A stretch of DNA of 64,000 bases from Cryptomeria japonica. Taxonomy: Eukaryota; Streptophyta; Pinopsida; Cupressales; Cupressaceae. Every line of letters begins with the position of its first letter. Positions within the stretch are counted from its first letter, which is position 1. The stretch spans positions 544,780,370 through 544,844,369 of the forward strand of contig NC_081412.1 in assembly GCF_030272615.1 (NCBI RefSeq), given 5' to 3'. The position numbers were made by a program, and so were the translations under genes. Below are positions 36,019 to 47,304 of this stretch, one piece after another. A model generated the notes under the pieces. It was not told the origin of the DNA, did no database searches, and saw only the letters and a program-made list of their open reading frames with translations.

Positions 36019-37841
36019 TGTAGACACTTATTTTTGTCCACCTAATTAAATAAATTTAATATTTATTTAACTATCCTCTATCTAGCTAAATTAATTAAAT
36101 TTACATTTAATTAATATATCATCCATTTTCCAATTATTAATTACATTAATATTTAATTAATTCAACCCTTTCTTCTATTAGTTAAATAAATTATTCCATT
36201 TATTTGATTTAATTCATCTAGCCAAATTCAAACTATTAATTAAATAAATCATATTTATTTGATTAAATTGCCTTTCCAAATTTAATTTAATTCACATTTA
36301 GTTAAATCCCTCACACATTTAAATAGATCAATATTTATTTAAATATCTATTCAAAAGGCAAGTTACACCACTATTTTAAATAAATTAATCATTTATTTAA
36401 AATCCTATTTATCCTCACCCACTTGAAACCTTTAATGGATTCCCTTAAAGTCTTCAAGCCTTTAATGGCTTCCTTATAGAGTCTTATTAAGCCTTTAATG
36501 GTTTCCCTCAAAGTCTTCAAGCATTTAATGCTTTATCCCCCTTTTTTCTCATTAAGATTTATTTCAATAAAATCCAAAATTCACATTCACATTTAAATAA
36601 ATTAATATTTATTTAAATATCTATCCAAATGCAAGTTGCACCATTTAATTGAAATAAATGATTTTATTTTAATTGAAAATCCCAAAATTCCTCCAACTTG
36701 CATTCTCCTACAAAATCCACTTCCACACTAATCATTCTTTCAGAATCTCCTAATCCTTCTTAATTAACCAAATCCCATCCTAATCATTGTCACATTCCTA
36801 AATAAAAGGAAGTCACTTCTCAAAAATCTCCACAACTTTCAATAACCATTAAAGGCTTTATGTCTTCAAATGGTTAACCTCTAAAGTCTTCCAAACCTTT
36901 AAAGGCTCTTACATAACTATTAATGGTAAGCTAACCTTTGACCTTTGTTTAGAGACTTTCCTCTAGCTTAACCATCATTTTAACTCATGGGTCTCTTCAA
37001 GCATTTATTGCTTTGACTAAGGTAACCATTTAACCCTTGCACATTCATTTATCCCTTCGATAAAAGGAATATCCATTAACCTAACCCTAACCCAACCCCC
37101 TTTGGGTAACCATCATTTCCCCTCAAGCATTTAATTCTCCTTATCTCTCCTGTCAAGCCTCCTTATGGTGACACTTGTCAACATAGGATTAGGTTGAAAG
37201 TCTCACTTGGATTAAGTATCCTTCAATCTTATCCCTTGTTAATATTACTCAATCTTAACCATTCAATTCCCCATTTCTTCTATAAATAGATCTTATTTCC
37301 TTCATTATCATCATCCAAGTCTTCATCCATCTAAGTTATAGTCTCATTTCATCAATCATTTTAGCCTCTCTTTGATAATAACAATTAGATCATTTTAGTA
37401 CCATCATAGCATAGATTTATCATGCTTTGCATATCATGTTAGTAATATATCATGTTAGTCTCATTCCCATGCTAGCTTAATATGATCTTAATATTATTTT
37501 GATGCTAATTTAACTTCATATCAATATCACCATCCTTGCAACATATCATTATCTAGTTGCATATGAAAATCATTTACTAAGAACTTAGTTGCATAGCATT
37601 TAGGTCTTTTATCAACTATCCCTCATTCTTTGGGTAGTCATCCTAGAGATCAAGTGCTCTTCCAAGCTAAGAGCCACCTTGATTTGAAGGATCCTTGGAG
37701 ACAGAGGACAATGAGACACTTTTAGATTGTTGATTGATTGACATGTTTTTTTCTTATTGAATCCTCTAATATAATTTTTCATTGGTATGCTTGATGTGCT
37801 CACCTTAATTTTGCAGGTTCCACTCTTTCTAGCATATAACA
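36019..37841 (+). repeat. 3' LTR of the gypsy element
   Basis: Starts TGTAGACACTTA after AATAAGGGGTAAAA and matches the 5' LTR throughout. It is about 26 bp shorter, largely because of one fewer minisatellite unit. Confidence 0.86.
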
Positions 37842-38449
37842 TCATGTCAAAATTGCAATTTCATCCTTTAGTTGTCATTCTTTCTTTACCTAATAATTTA
37901 ACTTGGAAATAAGGGATAAAGAGGGCCATATTGTGAGCATGGTCTACTATCCTATCTCCCTAGACTATTTTAAGAGTCACAAAATGAATATTAGAAGAAT
38001 AAATAGTTTAATAAAAATAGAAAGGGACATGGACTAATATGAATTATAGATAACAAGGGATATTTGAATTACATAGGACACACTAAGTGTCCTATTATTG
38101 CTTGAACCATCATCCAACACTTTCACGGAGACTTTGAGTCTTGAACAAATCACAATGTTTCCTTGGCTACTACTAAGATACCTACTACCCCACCTTGTAT
38201 GAATACATCCTCGAGGAATGATAAATTGACATGAAATGATCCTCCACATTCTATTACATCCATAATTGAGTAAATTCCATCTACTTCACATATTGTTGCA
38301 TTTATAGTTAAGTAAATTCTTATCACTATTTTCAAGTTGAGAACATCTTCTTTGAGAGGTTCCAATGGTTTAACTCAAGAAGTTTATATAATAATTCTAG
38401 AGATATATCATTTGGAGACAATTATAATAAACATTACTTATTTTTTGTA
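37842..38449. other. AT-rich gap, no gene recognised
   Basis: Short frames only. The right part may already belong to the decayed element that follows, but the homology is too weak for me to place its start. Confidence 0.4.
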
Positions 38450-39520
38450 GAGTCCCACATCACAAACTTGAAGGACATTCATCTACTCTTTATGACAATG
38501 CCTATCAACATGTATCTTCTTCAAATTTTGTGAGAACATATTTAGACCATCTTCTTTCCTCTCTGCATCATCTTCTATTATAGTTTGTAATTGGTGTGTA
38601 GATATTTGAGCAATATGGAGGAGCCCTCATTTTTTTTGGACTATGATCTACATTTTTCTTCAACAAATTCTATATTTTTGTCTTCATCATTATGAGATGG
38701 AACATTTAATTTGGCTATGGTACTATTTGGCATCAACATGGATACACTTGAACAAAGTTCAAATGCTTCATTTAAGATGAATTTTATTTCCTCATATTTT
38801 ATTCAATATTGAGAAGATAACTTGCATAATTTTGTAGTTATTTTTCTTCCTAAGGGGAGGAATATTGTTCGTCGATATTATATCATGTTCAAAATTTGTT
38901 GTCGAGTGCCAATATCATTACAAGATATTCTACATTGAGGGTGGGTTGCATGGTGTCAATTCTTCCACTCTCTTATGGGAATATTTTTCCCCACATGGTT
39001 TTTTGTGCTTCTCATCTTGTATAGAGCATATATTGCCCTTATCTATATGGTAATTTTTCTCTATTAGGTTTTTCTCCTCTTATTTATGAGTGCATTGTAT
39101 TTGGATACCTTATTAGGCTTTGATGTCAAAAAACACACTTTTTTCTCATCTAAACTATTCTTAAGGGGGTGTTGGTGTATATTAATCATCTTGTACACCT
39201 TTAAGGTATTATTTCCATCAAATGGAATATAAGTTGTTCAATGATAATGGATAATCTTCAACATCTAATTTTGAGAATCTACTAGCACTATAAAAGGCAT
39301 TTTGAGGGGAGCCTACATGTTCTGTATTTTCAACTCAATTTGGGGAGGGAAATTTCCTTAGATGGATTTATTTTCTATGGAAAGTCCCCTACATGTTCTA
39401 TAAAGGCATTTTGAGGGGAGCCTTCACATTCTATAAACATTATTGAGATGTATCTATGTGAGAATATATCTTATAGGAAATATCATAGACTTGTATATAC
39501 ATGAATTTATAGCATGATGA
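38450..39520 (+). mobile_element. Decayed relative of the gag-only copia element (3' internal part and LTR)
   Basis: Positions about 38690-39060 match the 3' coding and untranslated part of the nested element (about 9440-9830). Shared landmarks are GGCATCAACATGGATACACTTGA and CTTCCTAAGGGGAGGAAT. At 39160 a polypurine tract TTAAGGGGG is followed by TGTTGGTGTA, the LTR start of that family (39170). The LTR-like part diverges quickly, has a TATAAAAGG box near 39290, and its end is not clear. It is an old, broken fragment of the same family or a sister one. Confidence 0.75.
39294..39433 (+). repeat. Internal duplication in the decayed LTR
   Basis: AGGCATTTTGAGGGGAGCC occurs at about 39294 and 39405, each followed by a CAC/TATGTTCT-like stretch. 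Spacing is about 111 bp. Confidence 0.65.
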
Positions 39521-39965
39521 CTATGATGACCATTCCCATTCCTATGTCTCACCTAATTCTCTTAACCCATGCTAAAATGAAGAATATAAATACAAGGAAT
39601 ATCCAAATAAACTATTATCTCATTAAATTGAAAATCATGACTCGAGTTCCCATCATATATGTCATAAGACAACTTTTTCTTCTTAGTAACTTAATGAAAT
39701 TAGATTTTAAATAGAAACTATTATTTTCTATTTTAAAATATAGATTTTTATTATTCAAGTTAAAGAGTAAATATTGAGAAAAAATCCCCCTTGTTTTTTT
39801 AATTTGAACATGTTAATTTTTCATCAATTATTTCCTAAATTCTATGCCAAGGACAATTTATGAATTGTTTTCCAGATTTAATGGATGTGATGTAGGGCAT
39901 AGAGACCTATCTATATAAGAATTTTTAGATTTATAGATGATATTGAGATTGAATATGAGGAGATG

Positions 39966-40135
39966 AGGATCAGATTATGTTTTGAGGATCTAACTAGTAA
40001 TGCAATACAATGATTGAATAGTTATCTCAACTACTCTTTTTCCTCTTGGGATGATCAATTTGCTATAGCTTTTAGTGAGTATCTTAGAAATGGAATAGAC
40101 ACTAATTTTCTTATCCAAGAGCTTGTTAATTTTTA
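39966..40135 (+). mobile_element. Small Ty3/gypsy gag remnant
   Basis: The translation shows RIRLCFEDLTSNAI, FSSWDDQFAIAFSEYL and TNFLIQELVNF, which resembles the conserved middle of gypsy gag proteins. No LTRs or other parts were found. Broken fossil. Confidence 0.45.
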
Positions 40136-40359
40136 ACTTTTTCAAGGATATCTTCTCCTTTTTTTAATTAAAAAAAAAATTTAGTTGTTGTTTTCAATAT
40201 TTCTAAGAGAAAGAGACTTGAATAACCAAAATGTGTAAACTTATTTTTTGAGGAACTTGAATCTAGGTTGATCCTACTTCTAAAATATTTCAAGTCTACA
40301 ATTCTAGGTTGGGTTTATTGAAGAAATGAGAAATCCATCATATGTTTCAAATGTCATAC

Positions 40360-40376
40360 CCTTCAATACTAATATT
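40360..40376. repeat. Left target-site duplication of the LINE
   Basis: CCTTCAATACTAATATT here is repeated exactly at 59306-59322. It abuts the T-rich stretch that is the LINE poly(A) tail on the minus strand. A 17-bp duplication is typical of L1-type retrotransposition. Confidence 0.93.
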
Positions 40377-40648
40377 TATTTTTTTTAATAAATAAATAGC
40401 TGCAGAGGGGAAACACCCTTGTGTTAGACAAAAAAGAGAATACAAGACCTGATTCAATAAGAGTGGTAGGGGGAAAGAATCGGGAAGAAAACCCCCTACC
40501 TTAGCTCTAGTCCCTAGATAAGAGAAACCAGCCCTGAAGGCTAGATGAGTATAACTATATATCGACCTCTTAAAGATGCAGAGGTTATAAGACAAAAGTA
40601 AGCAATCTCAAAAAATAGGGAGACCGAAGGTCCTAGTGACAACCGGAG

Positions 40649-41392
40649 TCAAAGAGAGTCTTCAAAAGCATCATCCACAAGTGCATTAGCCACATCTAGG
40701 ACAATGGGACATTTAGTGCCACAATTCAAATGAGTTGTTGATTTTGCCTTCTCCTTAGGGAGTCAGTAATTGTTTGGAAACAACTCTTCACCCAACCCAA
40801 AACCCCAGTCATTTTCATCCACCAGATCTCCATTCTCCAAGATCTCGAAGTCATCAGTCCCCGCTAGATCTTCATCACAAAGAAATTTTGCCCTCTAATC
40901 CGACGTGAAACGGCTTTGTATACCAGCCGCTTTCAGAAGGAGATCAATATTCCTGGAGATGATAGGCCAGGTTGCTTAGAGGGACTCGAAACCAAGGGAA
41001 TTAACAATCACAAGCTTCTTCACCTCTTCTCCATTGCTAAATGACATATAGTAATTTTGGGGAAGCTGGATTCTAAGATTAGCATCAATATTGTCGAATA
41101 CAACATCTATTTCCCCCAACAAGTGATGCTTAAACATCATTTGAGTTAGCAGTTTTACCTTTTGCTTACTAGTCCCCATGTAGATTATCATTGCAAGAAA
41201 AAAAGATGGAATATCGGTATTGGATCTGTACCTGTGGTAAGCCATAAGAAAATCCTTTCCTAGAATCCTCTTTAGGCTATGGAGAATAAGAGGATGTCGA
41301 GAGAATAGGACATCTTGTAGTCATATGTCCGTGATTTTGCCCAGGAAAGCCATCTGGTGACAAGTAGCTTCAAGGAGGATTGGGGTCTCCAT
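40649..41392 (-). pseudogene. Coding-like tail ORF of the LINE after RNase H, unknown function
   Basis: A single frame of 247 codons from METPILLEATCHQMAF to DAFEDSL. It is interrupted by four stops (TGA, TAA, TAG, TGA) with no frameshift. Each stop differs by one C-to-T change from CGA, CAA or CAG. I do not recognise the protein. The middle (MAYHRYRSNTDIPSFFLAMI, then IDANLRIQLPQNYYMSFSNG) looks globular; the end is acidic (DEDLAGTDDFEILENGD). It lies between RNase H and the poly(A) tail, so it is either a third ORF or extension of this LINE family, or a host exon carried along by 3' transduction. Confidence 0.55.
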
Positions 41393-41981
41393 AACAAATT
41401 GCTAAGAAATGAAAGTAAATTTTGGTGGAAAGAAAGGGTATTCAATTGTTAAATCTAGGCATCAAAACAAAGAATACAACACCTTACAAACAATCCATAT
41501 CCATTAAATACCCGCACGTGTGAGCTGTCGGTATCCAGCTAACCATCTACTCCAAAGCTCCTCAACTTGGTGTCGACCTACTTTAAGTATCAAGTGATCA
41601 TAAGCAAATCTTTAAAGGATCCAGTCGTAACTAGATATTCATAGAGTACACTTATATTTAATAGCCATGAGCCAAAAATTGGCACTAATCAATGGTGCTA
41701 GAAATGTGTCACATCACGTTGATAAGAAGAGACCTTAATAGGTTAATAGGGTACACGGTAGATCTCTCCATCAGAAACCATGACCATAAAGTGGAGAGGG
41801 AGAAGCACGGCTACCGGGGAGTAGAGCACCGGTTTTCTCCACAATCAGAAGATGCAAAAAGAAATGAAGAGCACGCAACTATCAATAGACCCAACCGAAG
41901 CGCACCAACTTTCAATAGACCCAACTGGAGAGTGAGGAAGCATGTCAACCAGCCCAACAGAAAATCATCATTAGTGGATAT

Positions 41982-42488
41982 TCAGGAGGGGTCACTAACA
42001 GCTATAGCCAATTTAGAAATTCTATCAGCTTTACCATTACCTTCTCTGTAGATATGGCTAACCCAAAATTCATCAAAGGTAGCTAGTAGCACCAAGATCG
42101 GTTGAAGCCATTGGTTAAGGTGCCAGCTAAGGATGCTATTGTAGCTGATCACATTAATGGCATTTAATGAGTCTCCCTCCAAATGAATTTTCTACACCCT
42201 TAGTTCCTTCCCTAGCTGAAGACCTCTTAATGCTGCTCTAAATTCCGCTTCATTATTAGTAGCCACTCCAATATTTTCAAAGATTTATTTAATACAAAGA
42301 CCATCAGAGTCCCTCAAAATGCAGCCAATACCACTTTCACCCAGATTTCCTACTGAAGCACCATTAACTTTTACCTTGCTCCACCCAACCTCTGGTGCAT
42401 CCCAATTCACCCCTACTCTTGGATTGGTCCAATCCACCAGAGTGCCCATTCCAAAAATCGGAGGGATGAGTAGGTTTGGAACAACCAA
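41982..42488 (-). pseudogene. RNase H domain of the LINE
   Basis: Reads WSKVKVNGASVGNLGESGIG, then GVATNNEAEFRAALRGLQLG, then HLEGDSLNAINVI and SHIYREGNGKADRISKLA, the plant-type RNase H domain found at the C terminus of plant L1 ORF2. The first catalytic Asp, usually in a KVNxDGA context, appears as VNGAS here. The frame is interrupted near 42283. Confidence 0.88.
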
Positions 42489-42735
42489 CTTAATCTTACA
42501 ATCCTAGTCCATGAACAATTTTTTCTTAGGTGTTCTGGATTGGACCACCACATTTAGAAGCTCAGTTAGGTGGTTCTCAATTTTCCCACAAAGAGATAGA
42601 AGGCTCATTTCTTTACCCTGAAAGATTCTGTGGTTCCTTTCTTTCCAAATTTCCCAAATCAAAAGTGATGGGAGGATGTAAAGCAAATCAGAAAAAACTG
42701 CCTTTCCTACCGGTTTAGGCCATTGCAAAAACCAC

Positions 42736-43250
42736 TTATCCAACCATGTTGGGAAGGGGCCGAAGATTCTCAGTTTTCCTATGAAATGCCACCAATAGTG
42801 ACTGGAGAATTTGCAGTGGAGGAGAAGATGATATGCAGTCTCTTCCTGATCTAGACATAAAGAACATCTGTTGGGTCCATTGATACCCATTGAATGGAGT
42901 CTTTCTTGAGTTAATTATTTTCTCTAGCAAGCCAACTAGGCAAAGGAACCCACTTTGGGAAGGAGTTGTTGATGCCAAAAAAGATTAATAGGCCAGTCAT
43001 TTTTGTCTATTGCCTCTTCTTTCATCTTGTAACTAAAGCATACCTTGTATTTTCCATCGGATGAGCCACACCACCTAATAATATCCTTATCAAGGGAAGG
43101 GAAAATAATCCTTTTATTGAGAATGTCAGGAAATAAGTCCTTCTGAAGCTGATCCAAGGAGTTCCATTTCCATTTGGCAATACAATTTTCTTGGATTGGA
43201 TAACCATAATCATAGATATTGTAGCCCCAGAGGCGACAGATTTCTTCCAT
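42736..43250 (-). pseudogene. Zinc-finger RVT (zf-RVT) region of LINE ORF2
   Basis: Contains KDIIRWCGSSDGKYKV, WPINLFWHQQLLPKVGSFAW and then MGINGPNRCSLCLDQEETAYHLLLHC in the next frame. This is the zf-RVT domain that lies between RT and RNase H in plant LINE ORF2. Several frame changes show decay. Confidence 0.85.
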
Positions 43251-43299
43251 AACAGGTTGCGGAGAGGGGTTGTGACATAGGGCAGCTTCACCAGACCAA

Positions 43300-44232
43300 G
43301 AATCAAACCAAAAGGAGGCATTCCTGCCATTCCTGACATCCCATGTAACCTAATCGCATGATTTCCCTATTGTCCACAATAAAATTACAGATAGCCGAAC
43401 CTTTGCGAGGGTTGTTGATAGTCAAAATCCTTTTAGGCTCTAGGGAGTCGAGATATTTATGTTTCAGGAGATTTGCCAATTTTTTCTTCCCGCGGCTACA
43501 AATTTCCCAAACTAGTTTAGCACCCATTGCTAAATTCATAATCGAGACTTGGCGAATACTAGCACCACCTGCCTTTTTTGGTTGGCAGATATTTTTCCAA
43601 GCTATCAGGGGAAATTTACCTTTGTCATCCGAACCATTCCAAAGGAAATTTCTCATTACAGAAATCAATTCATCTTCAATTGCCACCGGTAATCTTAGGC
43701 AAGCCATGGAAAAAACCGGTAGCGCTGAAAGGACTGACTTTATCGTAGGGAGTTTCCCTGTAGAAGATGACCACTTGTCTTTCCAAGTTGCAAGCTTGGA
43801 TTTGTACTTATCAATGAGATGCTTCCAGTAGTGAATTTTGTTACTACCAATGAAGAGGGGGGTTCCAAGAAACTTCTTTGGGAAATTAGCGACTCTAAGA
43901 TTAAGAATCCTTGATAATACAGCTTACAAATTGAGCAGAGTGTTGACAAAAAACACTTCAAATTTGTGCCAGTTGATTTTCTGACCGAAAGCCATACAGT
44001 AGTCGTCAATGCAAGTTTTAATTGTTCTAGCTTCCTTCCTACAAGCCGAACCAAATAGAATGGTGTCATCAGCAAACTGAAGATGAGTAATTTTTTCAAC
44101 CCCTGTTGCCACATTAACTCCAACCCAATGATCATCTTGCTGGAGAGATCTTATGAATTGACCTAAAGCTTCAGCCATTATGATAAACAGAAAAGGTGAT
44201 AATGGATCACCTTGTCTGATTCCTCTTGTCGA
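43300..44232 (-). pseudogene. LINE ORF2, second half of reverse transcriptase and thumb
   Basis: Starts at the hAT insertion site with RGIRQGDPLSPFLFIIMAEAL and has the catalytic LQFADDTILFG. The thumb continues in shifted frames: KTSGHLLQGNSLR, then MACLRLPVAIEDELISVMRNFLWNG and KGKFPLIAWKNICQPKKAGG, a typical plant LINE stretch. The frame is broken several times after the FADD motif. Confidence 0.9.
44225..44232. repeat. Left target-site duplication of the hAT
   Basis: CTTGTCGA here; CTTGTCAA at 56406-56413, matching at 7 of 8 positions. An 8-bp duplication is the hallmark of hAT insertion. It lies inside the LINE RT sequence. Confidence 0.85.
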
Positions 44233-44490
44233 CAGGGAAAACTTTAAGAAACCCCCCCCTTTGGAAAAGGTGTAAAAACCTAGCGAAAGTTGTATAATTT
44301 CGAGGAAATTTTTAATTTTACTGGCAAATTTTTGCAGTTTACGGAGAAAAATAATAATCTCCATTGGTGAATTAGCCATGATCGCTCAAAGTTTGTGGAA
44401 AATCCTAGCAAATTGTACTATTTTTAAAACCCAAAAAATAATTGCATGGGCAAATGGTAATGTTTTTAAAACTAGAAAAATATTTGCATT

Positions 44491-44635
44491 GGCGATTTCA
44501 AGCTATTTTCAAACCATAAAAATAAAATATTGGCGATTTCAAGATATTTTCAAACCATAAAAAAAAAAAAATTGGCAATTTCAAGCTATTTTCAAACCAT
44601 AAAAAAAAAATATTGCCGATTTCAAGATATTAACT
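44491..44635 (+). repeat. Subterminal 41-42 bp tandem repeat at the left end of the hAT
   Basis: Units start at 44491, 44532, 44574 and 44615, with core GGCGATTTCAAGCTATTTTC then AAACCATAAAA. The GGCGA(A/T)T core also recurs at the right end of the element, fitting subterminal transposase-binding sites (inferred). Confidence 0.8.
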
Positions 44636-44689
44636 TTAAGTAATTAAAACATGTGGCCCACAGTCATCAACTCTTTGCCTAGAAGACTA

Positions 44690-45420
44690 CCCATTAGAAA
44701 ATCTCGCGACCTAGCGACAAGCCCTTACGACTCTCTCTATCTCCAACTCACAAGCTGAAAATGCTAAGCCTTCTTAACCTCGAGATCTAGTGACTGAGGG
44801 AAACTGAACTATCACTTTCCAATTCTTGACCACAAATGTTAAGTCCTTGTCACCGCAGCGACTTGGAGATAGTGGTAACTTTAACCCTTGTCACATACTC
44901 ACCAACATAAAACTATTTATCTCTTAACCGCTAGCACTTCACTTGCAAGCTCGCGGCTTGATCAGGTCTTCAGACATTTAACTTCACTCGCAAGCTCATG
45001 GCTTATCAGGTCTTCAGATATTTAACTTCGCGAGCTAGCGATAACCATTAAACCTAACCACAAACTGTCTAGTCGCTAGCTCGTGACCTAAAAATGCTAA
45101 CATTAAACAAACATGAGAGCTAGTGACAACTGTCTGAAATGAGTTACTCGCTAACTCTCGTGGCTATAATTTATGACATCAGACCAACTCGAGACCTCAT
45201 GACCAAAGCAATTTCACTAACAATCTCTAGCTCAGTAACATAAAATGCTAACACCCAAAAAGCTAGAGACCTCGCGATGTAAACCCAAACCAACTTGTCG
45301 CCAGCTCACGGCTTGATCACGTCTTTAGACATTTTACCTCATGAGCTGGCGATAACCATAAAACCTAACCACAAACTATCTGGTCACTAGCTCACAACCT
45401 AAAATTTTGAATGCTTGGAT
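44690..45420. repeat. Degenerate array of GAGCTAGCGA-type motifs, left of the passenger gene
   Basis: Phrases such as TCGCTAGCTCGTGACCTAAAA, CGCGAGCTAGCGATAACCATT and GTCTTCAGACATTTAAC recur with variation. The same phrases recur at 50940-52560 on the other side of the passenger ORF in the same orientation. Confidence 0.65.
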
Positions 45421-47304
45421 GCTGACTCGTTCTTGAGGGACTAGTTTGAAGGTTTCGCTTGAGTCGAGGTTGATTAGACAAGCGAGGATGACAGTTTCAG
45501 AGGCATAAAAGGATTTGATAGCTTCTGAGTTAGGGATGGAAGATCACGGATTTCCCTAAGAAATAAGAGCTCAGGTTGCTTGTTGTCAGGGATTTTCAAG
45601 CAAAATTTGTCCAATCAAGGAGGAATAAAATCGAAACAAAATCATTCACAATAGATGAGCCTTAGCAGGATGTAGTGGATTTGATAGGCATGACTTCTAG
45701 AGTCTACAGTCATGTTGAAAAACACCAAAATGATGATTTTTCACATGAATGAGCATCACCAAATGAAGTGTGAAAATGTTATAAATACAATGGAGTGGTG
45801 ACTTAATTGGTAGAAGAGAAACTCAGAAAAGAAACCTTTTTCATTTTTTGAGAGTGTTTTTTTTCTTAGAAAGGAAGATGATGTTTGAGCAAGATCATGC
45901 ATGGAGTTGTTGTGTGCTTTGTGATACTGGATGGGTGTTTTTTTGTTTTCTTCTGTGTGAGTTTGTTTATTGTTAGAGGGGTTGTGAAAGTGAGAAGGAT
46001 TGCCAGAGGGGGTGTGAAAGCCTTTTCTTGTCAAGAAAGGCCAAGCATGGCACATCCTCTGCTTCTACTCTACCATAGGATGGCAAGGGGTTTTAAGAAG
46101 GAGCTCGTAGAGGAATGAAAGAAGGATTTTTTTGGGTGGGGAGTGGTAGCCAGTCATCTTTGTGATGACATGGAAGTTGCAACCCCTCCCCAATAGATTA
46201 CATTTACCCTAAAGCTCCTATTTCCACTTTCCCTGATTGTGGGCATGAAGGCTTGGGCTCCTCTTTCCATTTTCTTTGTTCCTGGGCTTGAACCCTTCCT
46301 CCTCTATTTGGAAATGATCTATTGGATAGAACGTAACATCTCACATTCCATTGAAAGGCATCATGGTGATAATGGCATGGCTCAAGTAGTTTTGCAAGTT
46401 GTATAGTCATTGGGGTTCCTTTTCATGTTCCAGTAGTGATTCTAGACTCTAGGTGAAGGGAGCAAGTTGTATATTGTATAGTCATTTACATAGCAAATGA
46501 AAAGCATTTAGTGTCAAGCTTTGTGCAGGTTCTTGAAGGAGTTATATATAAATTTATTTTGTGTATAATTCTATCTCTTTCAAATGATCAAAATCATGAG
46601 ATTTAACTTTTTTCATTTGTTGCATTGTTAAGGTGTATGTAATTTTTCATTTAATGCTTCCTAATCTTATTATGCCTAGGAATGCAAAATTTATGTTAGT
46701 CTGGAATCATATTAAGGATTCACCTCATTGTAATTGATGGGCGGATTATAGATAGTCATAGAACACCTCCATATATATTACATAAACATCTATAGCATAT
46801 AAAATCATAAGAGTATTAAGAATGAAATTATTAAACACCACAATAGATAGGAATACAACATAATTAGTAAAATATCAAGACAACAGACCAGTGCCTTATC
46901 CTAGGGCATAGAGTCTCAGTCACTTATAATTCAAGATAACCTGATAATAAACTTCAATAAGATTCATTTGTAGATAAATAGGAATGAAATTATGAATAAT
47001 GTCATTACATACACAACCTAGATTCATATGTAAACTGAAAAACCCTTGACCATTCAATTCACAGTGAAAACATAAATTCAACACAAAGAAAATTATGTGA
47101 AGATCTCATTGCTCAAACTGCAAATGATATTGATATTATATTCATAATGATATCATAAATTAAATTCACAATGCAATTCAACTATGCACTTATCAAATTC
47201 TTGAACAGTTGAGCTATTATAACTATATAAGAGTTTTCAAGTTCAACATCATTGATCAATAAAAGTGGCAACCTCAACCTGAGGATTCAGCAAGCTTAGG
47301 ATTA
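45421..47304. other. Non-coding interior of the hAT
   Basis: No frame here has a recognisable domain. The sequence between the left array and the passenger ORF end may include its 3' untranslated region. Confidence 0.45.

Larger units (their letters stand above)
23125..37841 (+). mobile_element. Old Ty3/gypsy LTR retrotransposon, about 14.7 kb, heavily broken
   Basis: Two 1.8 kb LTRs in direct orientation flank a decayed internal region. After the 5' LTR comes a CACCCACTGTGGG sequence (near 24981) like the primer site of Tat-type gypsy elements. Recognisable parts in order: gag (about 28187-28790), an Asn-rich stretch (28800-29060), protease (about 29840-30170; IIDGG, then YNILLGCPWIHEMQAVPST), RNase H (about 31700-32250), integrase (about 32430-33390). 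The element then has a long 3' untranslated region of about 2.6 kb with tandem arrays and a polypurine tract near 36007. Protease and RNase H types point to the Tat/Ogre branch. It is broken in very many places, and the LTRs differ at roughly one base in ten, so it is the oldest datable element here. I found no clear target duplication. Confidence 0.88.
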
